Assembly (NCBI RefSeq): GCF_018729255.1
Contig: NZ_CP076063.1
Span: 124,001-188,000 of the forward strand
DNA length: 64,000 nt
From: Cupriavidus sp. EM10
Lineage (GTDB): Bacteria > Pseudomonadota > Gammaproteobacteria > Burkholderiales > Burkholderiaceae
Reading direction: 5' to 3'
The notes beneath the pieces are model-generated. The model was not told the DNA's origin and searched no databases. It saw only the letters and a list, made by a program, of their open reading frames with translations. Position 1 is the stretch's first letter. Each line of letters starts with the position of its first letter. Below, in pieces: positions 1 to 8,185 of the stretch. The position numbers and the translations under genes were made by a program.

Positions 1-210
1 TACGTTGCGCCGATGGCCGAGCTGGTTTTGACAATGCGCGAACGCATTGAACAAGCGCTTCCACTTCGTCATCAACGGATCGCTGTCCGTGATGTGGGCC
101 TTGGCCAATAGATACGCAATCTCGGAGCCCGTAAGACCCTCTCCAGTGTCGCCCAAGGCGCGCGCGATCGCTTCCAGTTGGCTAGCTGTGAATGTGATGT
201 TGCCAGTCAT
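1..210 (-). CDS. N-terminal part of a hypothetical protein, cut by window edge
   Basis: An ATG at 210 opens a frame that reads without a stop for 70 codons to the left edge. A GGGGAG ribosome site lies about 12 bases upstream. The translated start (MTGNITFTASQLEAIARALG) followed by a GLTGSEI motif and an MTKWKRLFNAF motif resembles, from memory, the N-terminus of abortive-infection or TIGR02391-type proteins, where a helical domain precedes a C-terminal effector part. The effector part would lie outside the window, so no function is assigned. The start is well supported; the family is a guess. Confidence 0.6.
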   Translation of the reverse strand, partial: MTGNITFTASQLEAIARALGDTGEGLTGSEIAYLLAKAHITDSDPLMTKWKRLFNAFAHCQNQLGHRRNV

Positions 211-260
211 GCCGACGATTCACTCCCCTTTTCCAGCACGACTGCTCGCGCTTACCAACA

Positions 261-283
261 AAAAAGCCTCCCGAAGGAGGCTT
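261..283 (-). terminator. Rho-independent terminator of the 302-1097 gene pair
   Basis: On the minus strand AAGCCTCC, loop TTCG, GGAGGCTT is followed by a run of Ts. It lies just past the stop of the minus-strand gene at 302-526, so it probably ends that two-gene transcript and insulates it from the gene at the left edge. Confidence 0.8.
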
Positions 284-301
284 GTCCGCTAGAGCGCTGC
301 A

Positions 302-526
302 CTACTTAGTAACCGAATAAAGATCGGATAGTGCAACGCGAAGCTTGCCGCTATATGCACTGCGAGCGGGCGCGCGTGCCTTCACGCTGCCGGATTCTTC
401 AACGCGTGATAGCAGTACTTGAACACCACGCTTTTGCATGGTCACGACATCCGTCCGCAGCCGTTTGCTCGGCTTGCGCGCGGTCGTCAGACCGACCATC
501 GTCGACTTACCTGCGTTCAAAGCCAT
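302..526 (-). CDS. Small basic hypothetical protein
   Basis: 74-residue product rich in Lys, Arg and Ser, starting MALNAGKSTMVGLTTARKP. The start at 526 is fixed by a perfect AGGAGG six bases upstream; an in-frame ATG further upstream at 586 has no such site. The gene overlaps the end of the upstream gene at 507-1097 by about 20 bases, which points to a two-gene operon. No family recognised. The basic composition would suit a nucleic-acid-binding role, but that is only a possibility. Confidence 0.6.
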   Translation of the reverse strand: MALNAGKSTMVGLTTARKPSKRLRTDVVTMQKRGVQVLLSRVEESGSVKARAPARSAYSGKLRVALSDLYSVTK

Positions 527-1097
527 AGAAACCTCCTGTGTCTGCATTCGGGCGCGTAACACATTCGAACCGGGGACCGTAAGCACCAGCCTCGAAGCGC
601 CTTCCGAGTCTATTGTAAAGCAGATCGAGTTGGCTCGACTGCGTCATATAGAAATACTGGGGGATGCCCGGGAAAAACTGAGCATGGATCGATAGTGCTC
701 TAGCAAGCACTTCACAGAACTGCCAGATCAGCCGCGGGTGGGGCAGCGGCCAGGCCTCCGGATCGAACATCGTATCCGCGTCGGCATCTGCACGCATGAA
801 CTTCACCAAGCGAGCTGCCGGAGCAGGCTGAAATCCGTTCGCCCACTCGTCTGCCGTCTCCTCGATCCACTCTGGGTCACCCAGTGCATAGACGAGTACA
901 TCGGCAAAGAACACGACGAAACGTAGGCCTGCGAACAAGATTCCAATCACCTCAATGCCCTCGTCCAGCGACAGCGGCTCGGTAATGTCGATCACATCGG
1001 GCTGAAGACCTGCCGGTGGCTGGCCCGCAAACAGATCCTCAAGGACCTCCGGGTAATGTAGTGATACATAGTTAAACGGCGGTAGGCATGTGCCCAT
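507..1097 (-). CDS. Hypothetical protein, 196 aa
   Basis: ATG at 1097 is preceded by GGGAG five bases upstream. The product is acidic in its first half, with a hydrophobic stretch near residues 48-70 (IEVIGILFAGLRFVVFFADV) that could be a membrane helix or buried core. No motif recognised. It overlaps the small basic gene downstream, and both appear to end at the terminator at 261-283. Upstream lies an intergenic gap of about 115 bases facing a plus-strand small gene. Confidence 0.55.
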   Translation of the reverse strand: MGTCLPPFNYVSLHYPEVLEDLFAGQPPAGLQPDVIDITEPLSLDEGIEVIGILFAGLRFVVFFADVLVYALGDPEWIEETADEWANGFQPAPAARLVKFMRADADADTMFDPEAWPLPHPRLIWQFCEVLARALSIHAQFFPGIPQYFYMTQSSQLDLLYNRLGRRFEAGAYGPRFECVTRPNADTGGFYGFERR

Positions 1098-1212
1098 TGT
1101 ATCTCCCGGCTTTGAATGTCAAGCCACCAATTCATCGACTAGGAAAACGCTCCATGTCGGCGCCGAAATCGCCCCCGACAATTGCCGCTTGTCTAACTAG
1201 TAGGAGCAATCA

Positions 1213-1416
1213 ATGCCCCTTTCCCGCACCGCCCAGATGTTCGTCAACCTGGCACGCGAACGAGACCGCGCTGATCTGCAGCACCCCTACGTCGAATGCG
1301 CCGGCCACGGCGGGCAGACCGAACGTCATCCCCACACCGGCGCAGCACGGGCCGCCAAGATGGAAATCCTCACTGACGAGGAATATGCCGTGCGCCTCGG
1401 GGTGAGTCACCTGTAG
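1213..1416 (+). CDS. Small hypothetical protein, 67 aa
   Basis: ATG at 1213 has AGGAG six bases upstream. The protein contains a His/Cys-containing stretch (YVECAGHGGQTERHP) and ends EEYAVRLGVSHL. No family recognised and no clear terminator follows. It is kept because of the good ribosome site; the reading frame could still be chance. Confidence 0.4.
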   Translation: MPLSRTAQMFVNLARERDRADLQHPYVECAGHGGQTERHPHTGAARAAKMEILTDEEYAVRLGVSHL

Positions 1417-1951
1417 GGTAGGAGCGCCGGCTCGGTGCCGTCGGCATTCAGGCATAAGGGCGGCGCGGGCTGACCACTGGGGCAAGAGGTGTTGCAAATG
1501 ATGCGGCCGGTGCCGCTCCCGCCCAGGGCGAAACTATGGATTTCATCTATATATATATTGCGCCGCCCTGCCCCGCCGGCGATCCGCGCCCGCGCATCGC
1601 CTCCGAGCACGGCCGAGGACCGATTCGGCGCAGTAAATCTTGGCGCGCGGTTGAGGACCGCCTATGCAGGAGGGAGAACGCAAAACGCCGCCAGCCGCTT
1701 TCTCGCCTGCTTCGCGGGGGTCACCGAGGCGCAACGCCCCATTCCTGGTCGAGCGCAAGCCTAAAAGTACCGAAAAAATCACTTTAAGGCATACTCTGCT
1801 CCCTACCATACCGTTTTTCGCATTCTTGATAATCTTTCTTATCAAGAAGCGAATCCTGGCGGCTGCCGCCCAGGAACCAGCAGACTGCCCAGAGTTGGTC
1901 GTCTCTGCGGAAGCCTCGATTACGCCTTCACCTCCACGGCAGATCGAGAAG
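1417..1951. other. Gene-poor stretch with a recombination-core-like palindrome
   Basis: No convincing gene is seen on either strand. The stretch contains an AT-rich patch (tatatatatatt) around 1548-1559 and the palindrome described at 1822-1849. GC content drops visibly around 1770-1850 compared with the flanks. Confidence 0.4.
1822..1849. other. 11-6-11 palindromic site resembling a Xer/tyrosine-recombinase core
   Basis: TTCTTGATAA (1823-1832), a six-base spacer TCTTTC, and TTATCAAGAA (1839-1848) form a perfect inverted repeat. The inner ATAA/TTAT halves and six-base spacer match the plan of dif-type sites bound by two tyrosine-recombinase protomers. It sits about 100 bases past the 3' end of the coiled-coil gene at 1952-2781, in the same module as the recombinase at 3007-4203. 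Use as a recombination site is inferred from geometry only. Confidence 0.45.
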
Positions 1952-2781
1952 TTAGCTTGGACGACCGCGCAGCGCCTGTCGATATGCGTCCACGCCAGCA
2001 CGCGCTGTCTTGAGCTCCTCCTCCAGAAAACTTACCCGCCCCGCCAGCGTGTCGCGCTCGGCCCGGTAGGCCTGCCGCACGGCGTCGGTCTCCAGCGCCC
2101 GCCGGCGCTCGGCCGCGGCCTGCCGCTCGCCCATGCGCGCCAGTTCCTCGGTGGCCGCCTGGAGCGCCGCCACCAGGCCCGCCTCCTTGTCGGCCAGGGC
2201 CGCCCGCGCGGCGGCAAGCGCCGCCTGCGCGGATGCCGCTTCGTCCTGCGCCGCCCGGCTGGATGCCTCGGCGGTGGCCGCACGCTCCCGCAACTGCCGA
2301 TTTTCTTCCTCGAGCGTGGCCACACGCTGAGTGAGCAGCGCCGCCAGGATTCCCGACGCGGCGCCCTCCCCACCGTATTGCCGCCCGTCGCTGACAACGC
2401 CGCGGTTGCCGGCACGGCCAAGCGCGGCGCGCCCGCGCCGGTTTCGTCCAGCGCGACCCGGATCTCCTTGTGCAGGAAAGCCCGCAGGCCGTCGTCCAGG
2501 ATGCCGCGCCGCTCGGCTTCTACCGCGTCGGTCGGCTGGGCCTTGCGCTCGGCAATCACCGCCGCCACGGTCTGGCCGCTCGGCGACCGGGCGACGCCGG
2601 CGGCGGCGAGCAGGCGCCGGTAGACGGACGCCCCGAACGTGCGCCCGGTGATGCGATCAATCGCATCGAAGGCGCGGCGCAGGAAGGCGCGGTTGTCGGC
2701 GTGGGCGACGTCGAGTTGCTGCAGCGCGCGGGTGATGGCGAGCAGTTCGGCGTCGGCAAAGGCGGTGGGGGTGCGGGGCAT
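1952..2781 (-). CDS. TnpT/KfrA-like coiled-coil DNA-binding protein (frameshift in read)
   Basis: Residues 1-130 form a compact domain starting MPRTPTAFADAELLAITRAL, of the kind found as the DNA-binding N-terminus of KfrA-type plasmid proteins. The rest is a long Ala/Glu/Arg-rich coiled coil beginning VATLEEENRQLRERAATAEA. The two parts lie in different frames; one extra base in the CCCC run at 2368-2371 joins them into about 276 residues. The gene is divergent from the tyrosine recombinase at 3007, with palindromes between, the arrangement of tnpT-rst-tnpS in Tn4651-type transposons, where TnpT assists TnpS-mediated cointegrate resolution. Family assignment rests on architecture and context. 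Confidence 0.6.
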
Positions 2782-2832
2782 GGGCGAACTATCAAACGGC
2801 GTCGAGACGGACGGCTGATAGTCTACCCTTTA

Positions 2833-2893
2833 CTAATACGATTAGCAGTATCCTATACCTCTACGATTTGTCATTATCCTAATAATGACAAAT
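2833..2893. other. Candidate rst-like resolution site and operators
   Basis: Between the divergent recombinase and coiled-coil genes lie three palindromes: CTAAT-acg-ATTAG (2833-2845), GTAT-cct-ATAC (2848-2858), and a perfect 11-6-11 repeat, ATTTGTCATTA (2866-2876) and TAATGACAAAT (2883-2893). The last has the size and spacing of a tyrosine-recombinase core; the two shorter ones could be sites for the auxiliary protein or operators for both promoters. This is the place where Tn4651-type elements carry their resolution site. Confidence 0.55.
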
Positions 2894-3006
2894 GGATGCC
2901 CACAAAGGCTATACTGCACCTGCCGTGAGGCGAAGCCGCCTCCCGCCTTGGCTGGCGGGCACCTGCCGCCGCTTTTGCCCGCCGATTTCGCCGCCGTTGC
3001 CGCCTG

Positions 3007-4203
3007 ATGGAAGATCTCCTGCCTACGCTCCCCTCGCTGGACCACCGCGACGCACTACCTAACGCCCTGGCCAGCCCCGTACTGCCAGCCGGCCAAAGCG
3101 ATGCCCAGTTGGTGCGCACCTGGCTCGACACCAAGTACGCGGCGGGCCTCGGCATTCGCGCCAGCACCCGCGCCCAGTACGCACTCGAGGCGCACCGCCT
3201 GCTGTGGTACGCCCACGCGCTCGGCCGGCCGCTGGCCAGCTGGCAGGTAGCGGACGCTAATGGTTACCTTGCCTTCTTAGCCGATCCGCCAGCGCACGCG
3301 GTCGGGGACGGCCGTGTGCGGCAGGACAGCCCGGCTTGGCGGCCCTTGCGCGGCCCGCTCTCTGAGGCGTCGCGGCGTCAGACTGCCACCATCGTGGGGG
3401 GCCTGTTCGAGTGGCTGGTCGGGGTGGAGGCGCTGCGCGTGAATCCGTTCCAGGCGGTGCCGCGCGCTCGGTCGGCGCGCGGGCCAGGCTCGCAGCGCCG
3501 CTTCCTAGAGGCCGAGCAGCTAGCGGCCGTGTTCGACGCCGTCGAGGCGCGACCGGCGCCCACGCTATGGGCGCAACTGCACAAGGCACGTGACCGCCTG
3601 CTGCTCGCCCTGCTGTTCCACACCGGGTTGCGCGCCTCCGAGGTGACGGCGCTTACGTGGCCGGACTTCGAGCGTCAGCGCGGCAGGCATGGGGATTTCT
3701 GGACGGTGCGCATCCGCGAGGCCAAGGGCGGCAGTGACCAGCTCGTGCCCTGTGATAACGTCATGGCGGAACTGGCCCGCTTTCGCCAGCTGGTGGGGCT
3801 CTCGCCCGAGCCGCGTGCCACCGACACGATGGCCGTCGTCCCAGCCATGGCCGGAGGCCGGCAGCGCCTGGCCCCGCTCACCGACACGCTCGCGCTTCAG
3901 CGCCGGCTTAGCCGTCCGGTACGCACGCGCCAAGGCCTCTACACGATCGTGCGGCAGGTGTTCGAGGCCGCAGCTGTTCGGCTAGAAGCATCTGGATACG
4001 CCGAAGGCGCGGCAAACCTGCGGGCAGCGTCCACGCACTGGCTGCGCCACTCACACGCCACGCACCTGCTGCGGGCCGGCGTGCCGGTAACCGACGTGCA
4101 ACGCACGCTGCGTCACCGCGATATCAACACGACGCGACGCTACACCCATGAGGCGCTGGAGGATGTCGCGCGCAGCATCGGCGGCAAATTACCGGCGGTG
4201 TAG
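3007..4203 (+). CDS. Tyrosine recombinase, TnpS/XerD-like
   Basis: 398 residues. The N-terminal half is a SAM-like core-binding domain (about residues 25-150). The catalytic domain shows Arg in GLRASEVTALTW, the HxxR motif in THWLRHSHATHLL, a His in LRHRDINT and the nucleophile Tyr in TTRRYTHEA, so all key residues are present. The reaction would be strand exchange at paired core sites, most simply the palindromes at 2866-2893 and perhaps 1823-1848. With the divergent coiled-coil gene it looks like a transposon resolution pair, but no Tn3-type transposase is present here. A chromosome or plasmid dimer resolvase is the alternative. Confidence 0.85.
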   Translation: MEDLLPTLPSLDHRDALPNALASPVLPAGQSDAQLVRTWLDTKYAAGLGIRASTRAQYALEAHRLLWYAHALGRPLASWQVADANGYLAFLADPPAHAVGDGRVRQDSPAWRPLRGPLSEASRRQTATIVGGLFEWLVGVEALRVNPFQAVPRARSARGPGSQRRFLEAEQLAAVFDAVEARPAPTLWAQLHKARDRLLLALLFHTGLRASEVTALTWPDFERQRGRHGDFWTVRIREAKGGSDQLVPCDNVMAELARFRQLVGLSPEPRATDTMAVVPAMAGGRQRLAPLTDTLALQRRLSRPVRTRQGLYTIVRQVFEAAAVRLEASGYAEGAANLRAASTHWLRHSHATHLLRAGVPVTDVQRTLRHRDINTTRRYTHEALEDVARSIGGKLPAV

Positions 4204-4232
4204 GGTCGGCCGACTTCGCTGTGCCCTCCCCT

Positions 4233-4892
4233 TCACGAGTTCCAAGGGTCTTGGGCGGGCGCGATGCCGATATCGTAGGCTTCCAGAAAAGCCGGCAGCA
4301 AGGGGAACTGCGCTAGCGGAATTGGCTCTCCTTGCGCCACGATGCGGACCCGATCGAAAATCGCCACGCTAGCTTCATTGGCAAAGCGGGACGTGAAATA
4401 CAGCCCGTCAATGTCCGGGTAAGCCGCGTGGATGGCGGCGCTCCACAGGTTCGGACCGCGGTAGTCTGCCGTCGACAGAATGCGGTTGTCCATTCCAAGG
4501 TGAAAGTGGGGCTGCGTGAGGTCGGCCAGGCGCAGCGGGCGATTCGTTGCGGTGCCCAGTCGGCTTACGCAGCGCAGCGTCAGCTCCGCTTCGTCGAGCA
4601 GCAAAGGTAACGACTCGCCCTGAAATCGGTCCCGGACCACCGCTTCGGCCATACATGCCGCAAAACTCGGGGACGCATACAGGACGCCAAACGTATCGTC
4701 GGGTGCGTCAAAGCGGTAGGGTTGCCCTCCCGTGGAGCGGCGGTTGTAGTGGATCGGCCCGTAGACGCCGCGATGGATCCGCCACAACTTAGTTACCCCC
4801 GGGTCGAGTTCCTTCACCGGCATGACGCGGGCAGCCAAATCCTGCGGAGGCACCGGGCAACCCAGCGCCTCCGCTGTCAGCACCGGCATCAA
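4233..4892 (-). CDS. RES-family toxin
   Basis: 219 residues with the RES pattern: Arg in LWRIHRG near residue 37, Glu in CMAEAVVRD near residue 82, and Ser in RFANEASVAIFDR near residue 171. RES toxins degrade NAD+ when their antitoxin is lost. The start overlaps the stop of the upstream Xre/ParS-like gene by ATGA (4889-4892), so the two are co-translated, antitoxin first, as is usual for this type. Length is in the normal range and no key residue is missing. Confidence 0.85.
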   Translation of the reverse strand: MMPVLTAEALGCPVPPQDLAARVMPVKELDPGVTKLWRIHRGVYGPIHYNRRSTGGQPYRFDAPDDTFGVLYASPSFAACMAEAVVRDRFQGESLPLLLDEAELTLRCVSRLGTATNRPLRLADLTQPHFHLGMDNRILSTADYRGPNLWSAAIHAAYPDIDGLYFTSRFANEASVAIFDRVRIVAQGEPIPLAQFPLLPAFLEAYDIGIAPAQDPWNS

Positions 4893-5596
4893 GCAGCTCC
4901 CTGCTCGCCGGCGTACCGGGCGTTGATGACCTCGACGAGTGGCGCGATGGGCCGCGCGGCGTCCATCACCCAGTCCATCGGCCGTGCACCGTCAAGAACT
5001 TCCAGCGGGCGCTGCATGAAGTGATGGACCACCCAGCAACTGGCCTTGGCCGCGATAAACGGGGCGAGCACGGCTGCCAGTCGGCTAGCCTCGGCATCAA
5101 ACTGCCATTGGGGGTAGCGCAGGCCGCGTTGCTTGCCTGGGGGCACCAGTGCATACAGCTGCCCGCTCAAGCGGGCTTCGTTGATCGCGCGGTCGGAGCG
5201 ACCCGCGTACGCTGCCGCATCGCGTAAGGATAGGTTTTCCGGCTGCTGCAGCTCCTCCAACGCGTATTGGCGGCCGCGCTCCCGAGCAGCTTGAAGCGCA
5301 TCGACAGGGCCATTCTGGGTGGTCGGCTTCGTGCCAACTTCGCCCAAAGCTTCCGCCGCGCCCAAGATCAACCGGTCCAGGAACGCGACCGTCATCTTTT
5401 GACTGTGCACCTCGTCCCCTGCCAGCTCCACGACTCGCTCTAGAAGCTTGTCGGCAAATATCCTGCGCCCGGCGTCCGTTGGCACGACGGTAGTTCTCGC
5501 TACGCCACTCGAGCCAGCGGCTTTGTAAGTGATCCTGCGATTCGGAACGGGTCGGTTTTTCGTTTCCATGCGAACATGATAGTTCATGAATTTCAT
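4889..5596 (-). CDS. Xre/MbcA/ParS-type antitoxin of RES toxin
   Basis: The C-terminal 45 residues (WVVHHFMQRPLEVLDGARPM, then VEVINARY) match the toxin-binding MbcA/ParS/Xre antitoxin domain. In front is a helix-turn-helix (LSLRDAAAYAGRSDRAINEA) and a 60-residue N-terminal region. The frame is open back to 5734. I choose the ATG at 5596 because it follows a weak AGGCAAG site and lies downstream of the operator-like palindrome at 5645-5660; ATGs at 5587 and 5569 are also possible. At about 235 residues it is longer than usual for the family. Autorepression through the upstream palindromes is likely. Confidence 0.75.
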   Translation of the reverse strand: MKFMNYHVRMETKNRPVPNRRITYKAAGSSGVARTTVVPTDAGRRIFADKLLERVVELAGDEVHSQKMTVAFLDRLILGAAEALGEVGTKPTTQNGPVDALQAARERGRQYALEELQQPENLSLRDAAAYAGRSDRAINEARLSGQLYALVPPGKQRGLRYPQWQFDAEASRLAAVLAPFIAAKASCWVVHHFMQRPLEVLDGARPMDWVMDAARPIAPLVEVINARYAGEQGAA

Positions 5597-5660
5597 GAAA
5601 GCAATTCTTGCCTGCCGATTTTCGTGGGCGTATTGCGCTTCGTTCAGTATATAAATACTG
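5583..5660 (-). promoter_or_regulatory. Operator-like palindromes before the RES/Xre pair
   Basis: CAGTAT-ataa-ATACTG (5645-5660) is a perfect palindrome that overlaps a -10-like TATACT on the minus strand. Two copies of TTCATGAA (5583-5590 and 5592-5599) lie over the proposed start codons. Autoregulating antitoxins of this family bind such repeats, so these are probable operators. Confidence 0.5.
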
Positions 5661-5734
5661 TTTGCCCTCGCCCTCTCGGCGCAGCGCATCGTACGAGGAA
5701 GGTTCATCGCAATGGCATGAGACGCTTCGGGCAA

Positions 5735-6048
5735 CGGTAGCCCCGTTGCTGTGGGCCGCTCCGTGGTGTCATGACCAATTGCGCTCGCGCGTCCGGTGAT
5801 CCGTTGCCAATTCGGCGATACCTCATCGCTCGATCATCTAACGCAGTTCCTATCCGTCGCGCTGCGACGAATTCTGGTCCGAGTGCTTCGGACGCGGGCT
5901 GGGTGACGTCTGCATGTCAATACGAATAGCAGCCGCGAATTCGCCTATGTTTGCTTGGTCGGTCTTTACCTGTTGTCGCCAGCGTACCTCTTGCCCTGCC
6001 CTATTGCCGATAGCTGCTATCACTGCTCACTTGGAACGACTGCCGTGA
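5735..6048. other. Gap without recognised genes
   Basis: About 310 bases between the antitoxin and a short minus-strand frame. I see only tiny open frames without ribosome sites and a short hairpin, GTCCGA-gtgct-TCGGAC, around 5877-5893. No terminator with a T run is evident. Confidence 0.4.
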
Positions 6049-6222
6049 TCAGCTAGGCCGCGTAGCGCACGGTAGGGCGAAACGAGCTTCTCCATGGCCT
6101 TTGCGCAGTTTTAGCAGCAGGTCTGTCCTCTTGATCTGATTGGTGAGCTGGAATCCCAAGAAGCCCATGACCATGTTCGCCACGGTGGGCAGGACGACTA
6201 CGTAATCTGTCAAATCGGACAT
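6049..6222 (-). CDS. Possible small membrane protein, 57 aa
   Basis: A frame of 57 codons from ATG at 6222 encodes a hydrophobic segment (YVVVLPTVANMVMGFLGFQL, residues 7-26) followed by a basic tail. The composition is protein-like, but the upstream GAGACGGG is a weak ribosome site. It lies between the RES/Xre pair and the zinc-ribbon gene, all on the minus strand. Confidence 0.35.
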   Translation of the reverse strand: MSDLTDYVVVLPTVANMVMGFLGFQLTNQIKRTDLLLKLRKGHGEARFALPCATRPS

Positions 6223-6463
6223 ATGCCCGTCTCATGCGGCCGCGCTTAAATAATTTGCATTGATTTCCGGGCGACAGAAACGCCCGGATCGGCATTCAAC
6301 AAGGCGTGAAGCCTTGATCTGCCAAGGCTTGCCGGACTCCCTATGGCTTCGATCTTCACGGAAGCCTCGTCGTGATCTAGGCCCACTCGCGAATGTCGAA
6401 GCGGGCCGCGAAAATGCCTAGTGGTAGGCAAGTTCCAGGGTAACGGTGACAGTGGGATCGATC

Positions 6464-6655
6464 TCAGGCACGTGGGCTTCCCGGTTTGGAAGGTTCGAAA
6501 TCGAGCGTCACGCCGCCGTCCCATTCGAGCGTAACCGTGGCATGGCAAGTGCTGCAGTGCCCGGCGTCGCCATCGTGGGTGTCATCGTCAAAATGAACCT
6601 GGCCGCGATGGTCGCAGGCAGAGCAACGGTAGACGTACAAGACTTGGTCGGGCAT
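6464..6655 (-). CDS. Small zinc-ribbon protein
   Basis: 63 residues with two CxxC pairs (YRCSACDH and HCSTCHAT) placed like a rubredoxin-type or zinc-ribbon knuckle, followed by a beta-rich acidic tail. The start at 6655 has GGAAG four bases upstream; a GTG at 6679 would add eight residues. It follows rep on the same strand after about 115 bases and may be co-transcribed. Function unknown; zinc binding is inferred from the four Cys. Confidence 0.6.
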   Translation of the reverse strand: MPDQVLYVYRCSACDHRGQVHFDDDTHDGDAGHCSTCHATVTLEWDGGVTLDFEPSKPGSPRA

Positions 6656-6769
6656 GAAGCTTCCATTCGAAGTCGTCACAAGTTATGCAGCTTACTGCTT
6701 TTCAGGCGGGGCCTGGTCGAAGGACGGGCTCCGTGTTCGTTCGGAGATTCTTTCAGCGCAAAACACACC

Positions 6770-7947
6770 CTAGGCCATGGCATGAGCATTGTTCGTCGTG
6801 TTTGCCGCGTTGGCTGACCTGCGGTCGCGCAGCATCGCTCGCAACGCCGATAACGTCGAAGCCGCCTCCTTTCCCCGTTTCTCGAGCCGGCCGCTTGCTC
6901 TCTGGGGAGCAGCGTAGACCTCAGCTTTCTGGTACGCACCAGCGTGTAGTCGCCTTGCAAATTCGGCGAGGGAAGTTCCTACCAAGCGGGAAGTGACCGC
7001 ACTTTGGACCTCGGTGACAAGCACTGAGCTTCCGTCGCTTTCGACTTCGAAATGGTTGCCTTTTTCGTCCACGAAACACTGCCGCGCTGCCCCTGCGAGT
7101 ATCGAACGCACGAAATCGCGGTCCTGCACTTGGATTCGGGCTTTGTCTTCTTTGAGTGCCTTTGCTTTGCAGACAGCACTGAAATCGGTGCGGGCGGTGA
7201 GTAGGGCAAGCAGATACGCTTTTGGCACGCGTGCTTTCGCAAGACTCTCCCATGTCGCGCTTACGACATCTGAGAGAAAGTGGCCTTGCTCTTTAGCCTT
7301 TCGCATCAACCAAAAAATTAAATTTACATCAAGACCCAGGCCGCGCAGACGTGTCAGGTCCTGGGGAGCCGATCCTGCTGTCTTTTTTGAAAGGAGTATG
7401 GGACACGATCTTCTGTAAACAGGACTCTCGTTTTGAGAGACGGTTGCGCCATAGAAGAGGGTGGTGGAACGGCCGGCTCGCCGAGCTGCGCTGTGTCGTC
7501 CTCGCCCGTACCCGTGGTTTCTTCTTCTTTTCGCGAGCTTAAGCCGAGCATCTCCGTCGCTTTTTCCGTCAGGTAAATGTAGGCTCCTGCGAATCGGCCA
7601 AATCGCTTCCGAACTTGAACGTCGACGGTAATTAGGCCCAAGTCGAGCAGTTCTCGTTGAGCACGGTACCAAGTAGCCGGCGACATTCCGGTTTCGGCAC
7701 AAAGCGTTTCCCGGTGCTTAAAGATCTTACCGGTGGGGTCATCGTTATTCGCCGTGCGGGCGAGGGCGGCAAGAGCTGATCGGGCGCTACGCCCGATCCC
7801 GACGATTCGAGTTGCGCGCTCGACTGCTTCGATAGTCTTGCGTTTGAGGCGCTTGGGCGCCGGAGCAATCAGAGCGTCTGTCTGGTTAAGGTGTTTTTGT
7901 GGGCGAGCAACATCCTCGCCAGCAACGGAGCGTTGCGCGAAAGTCAT
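6770..7947 (-). CDS. Plasmid replication initiator-like protein (frameshift in read)
   Basis: Starts at 7947 after a strong GGGAAGG site. Residues about 60-130 contain a winged helix-turn-helix (CAETGMSPATWYRAQRELLD, LGLITVD). The C-terminal half (DLTRLRGLGLDVNLIFWLM onward) lies in the next frame; one more A in the T6/A6 run at 7383-7388 fuses them to about 392 residues. Position next to parAB, the HTH and the candidate antisense RNA in its leader are what is expected of a rep gene. The specific Rep family is not certain. A genuine slippage event at the A6 run cannot be excluded. Confidence 0.6.
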
Positions 7948-7983
7948 ATGACCTTCCCATTCGTAAAAAATGGTTGAAGTCGC

Positions 7984-8011
7984 TTGACTCAGGTTCGCGT
8001 TCCGCTACACT
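7984..8011 (+). promoter_or_regulatory. Sigma70-type promoter of candidate antisense RNA
   Basis: TTGACT (7984-7989), a 16-base spacer, and TACACT (8006-8011) read on the plus strand, against the direction of rep. Transcription would begin near 8018 and run to the terminator ending at 8117. There is no coding frame on this strand to explain it. Confidence 0.6.
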
Positions 8012-8017
8012 CCGACT

Positions 8018-8117
8018 AACGAATCCATGTCGAGTGGCTTCGGTGTGTAGCGGCCGGGAAACTGGTCAGCTTGAAGTTCTCAAAAGCCCACGGTTGCCGC
8101 CGTGGGCTTTTGTTTTT
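8018..8117 (+). ncRNA. Candidate counter-transcribed RNA controlling rep
   Basis: A good promoter at 7984-8011 and a rho-independent terminator at 8081-8117 bracket a transcript of about 100 nt on the strand opposite to rep and immediately upstream of its start codon (7947). CCGCTACAC (8003-8011) and GTGTAGCGG (8045-8053) form a perfect inverted repeat; the left arm mostly precedes the predicted start. If rep is transcribed from beyond 8118, this RNA is complementary to its leader, as in RNAI or CopA-type copy control. No known RNA family is recognised. Confidence 0.55.
8081..8117 (+). terminator. Rho-independent terminator, largely bidirectional
   Basis: CAAAAGCCCACGG, loop, CCGTGGGCTTTTG followed by TTTTTG on the plus strand. 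On the minus strand the same stem is followed by TTTTG, so it may also end the parAB transcript whose stop is at 8186. Confidence 0.8.
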
Positions 8118-8185
8118 GTAGGATTACAGTCTAGACATGGCTTAAAACCTCGATTCGTAGTACGAAGTCCTTAAAAAACAAGCAC

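Noticed and set aside
47..292. Plus-strand open frame at the left edge
   Set aside because: It is opposite a better-supported minus-strand gene (1-210) and crosses the terminator at 261-283.
6246..6548. Minus-strand frame of about 100 codons after the zinc-ribbon gene
   Set aside because: No ribosome site and overlapping in another frame with the zinc-ribbon gene; composition not protein-like in its first half.
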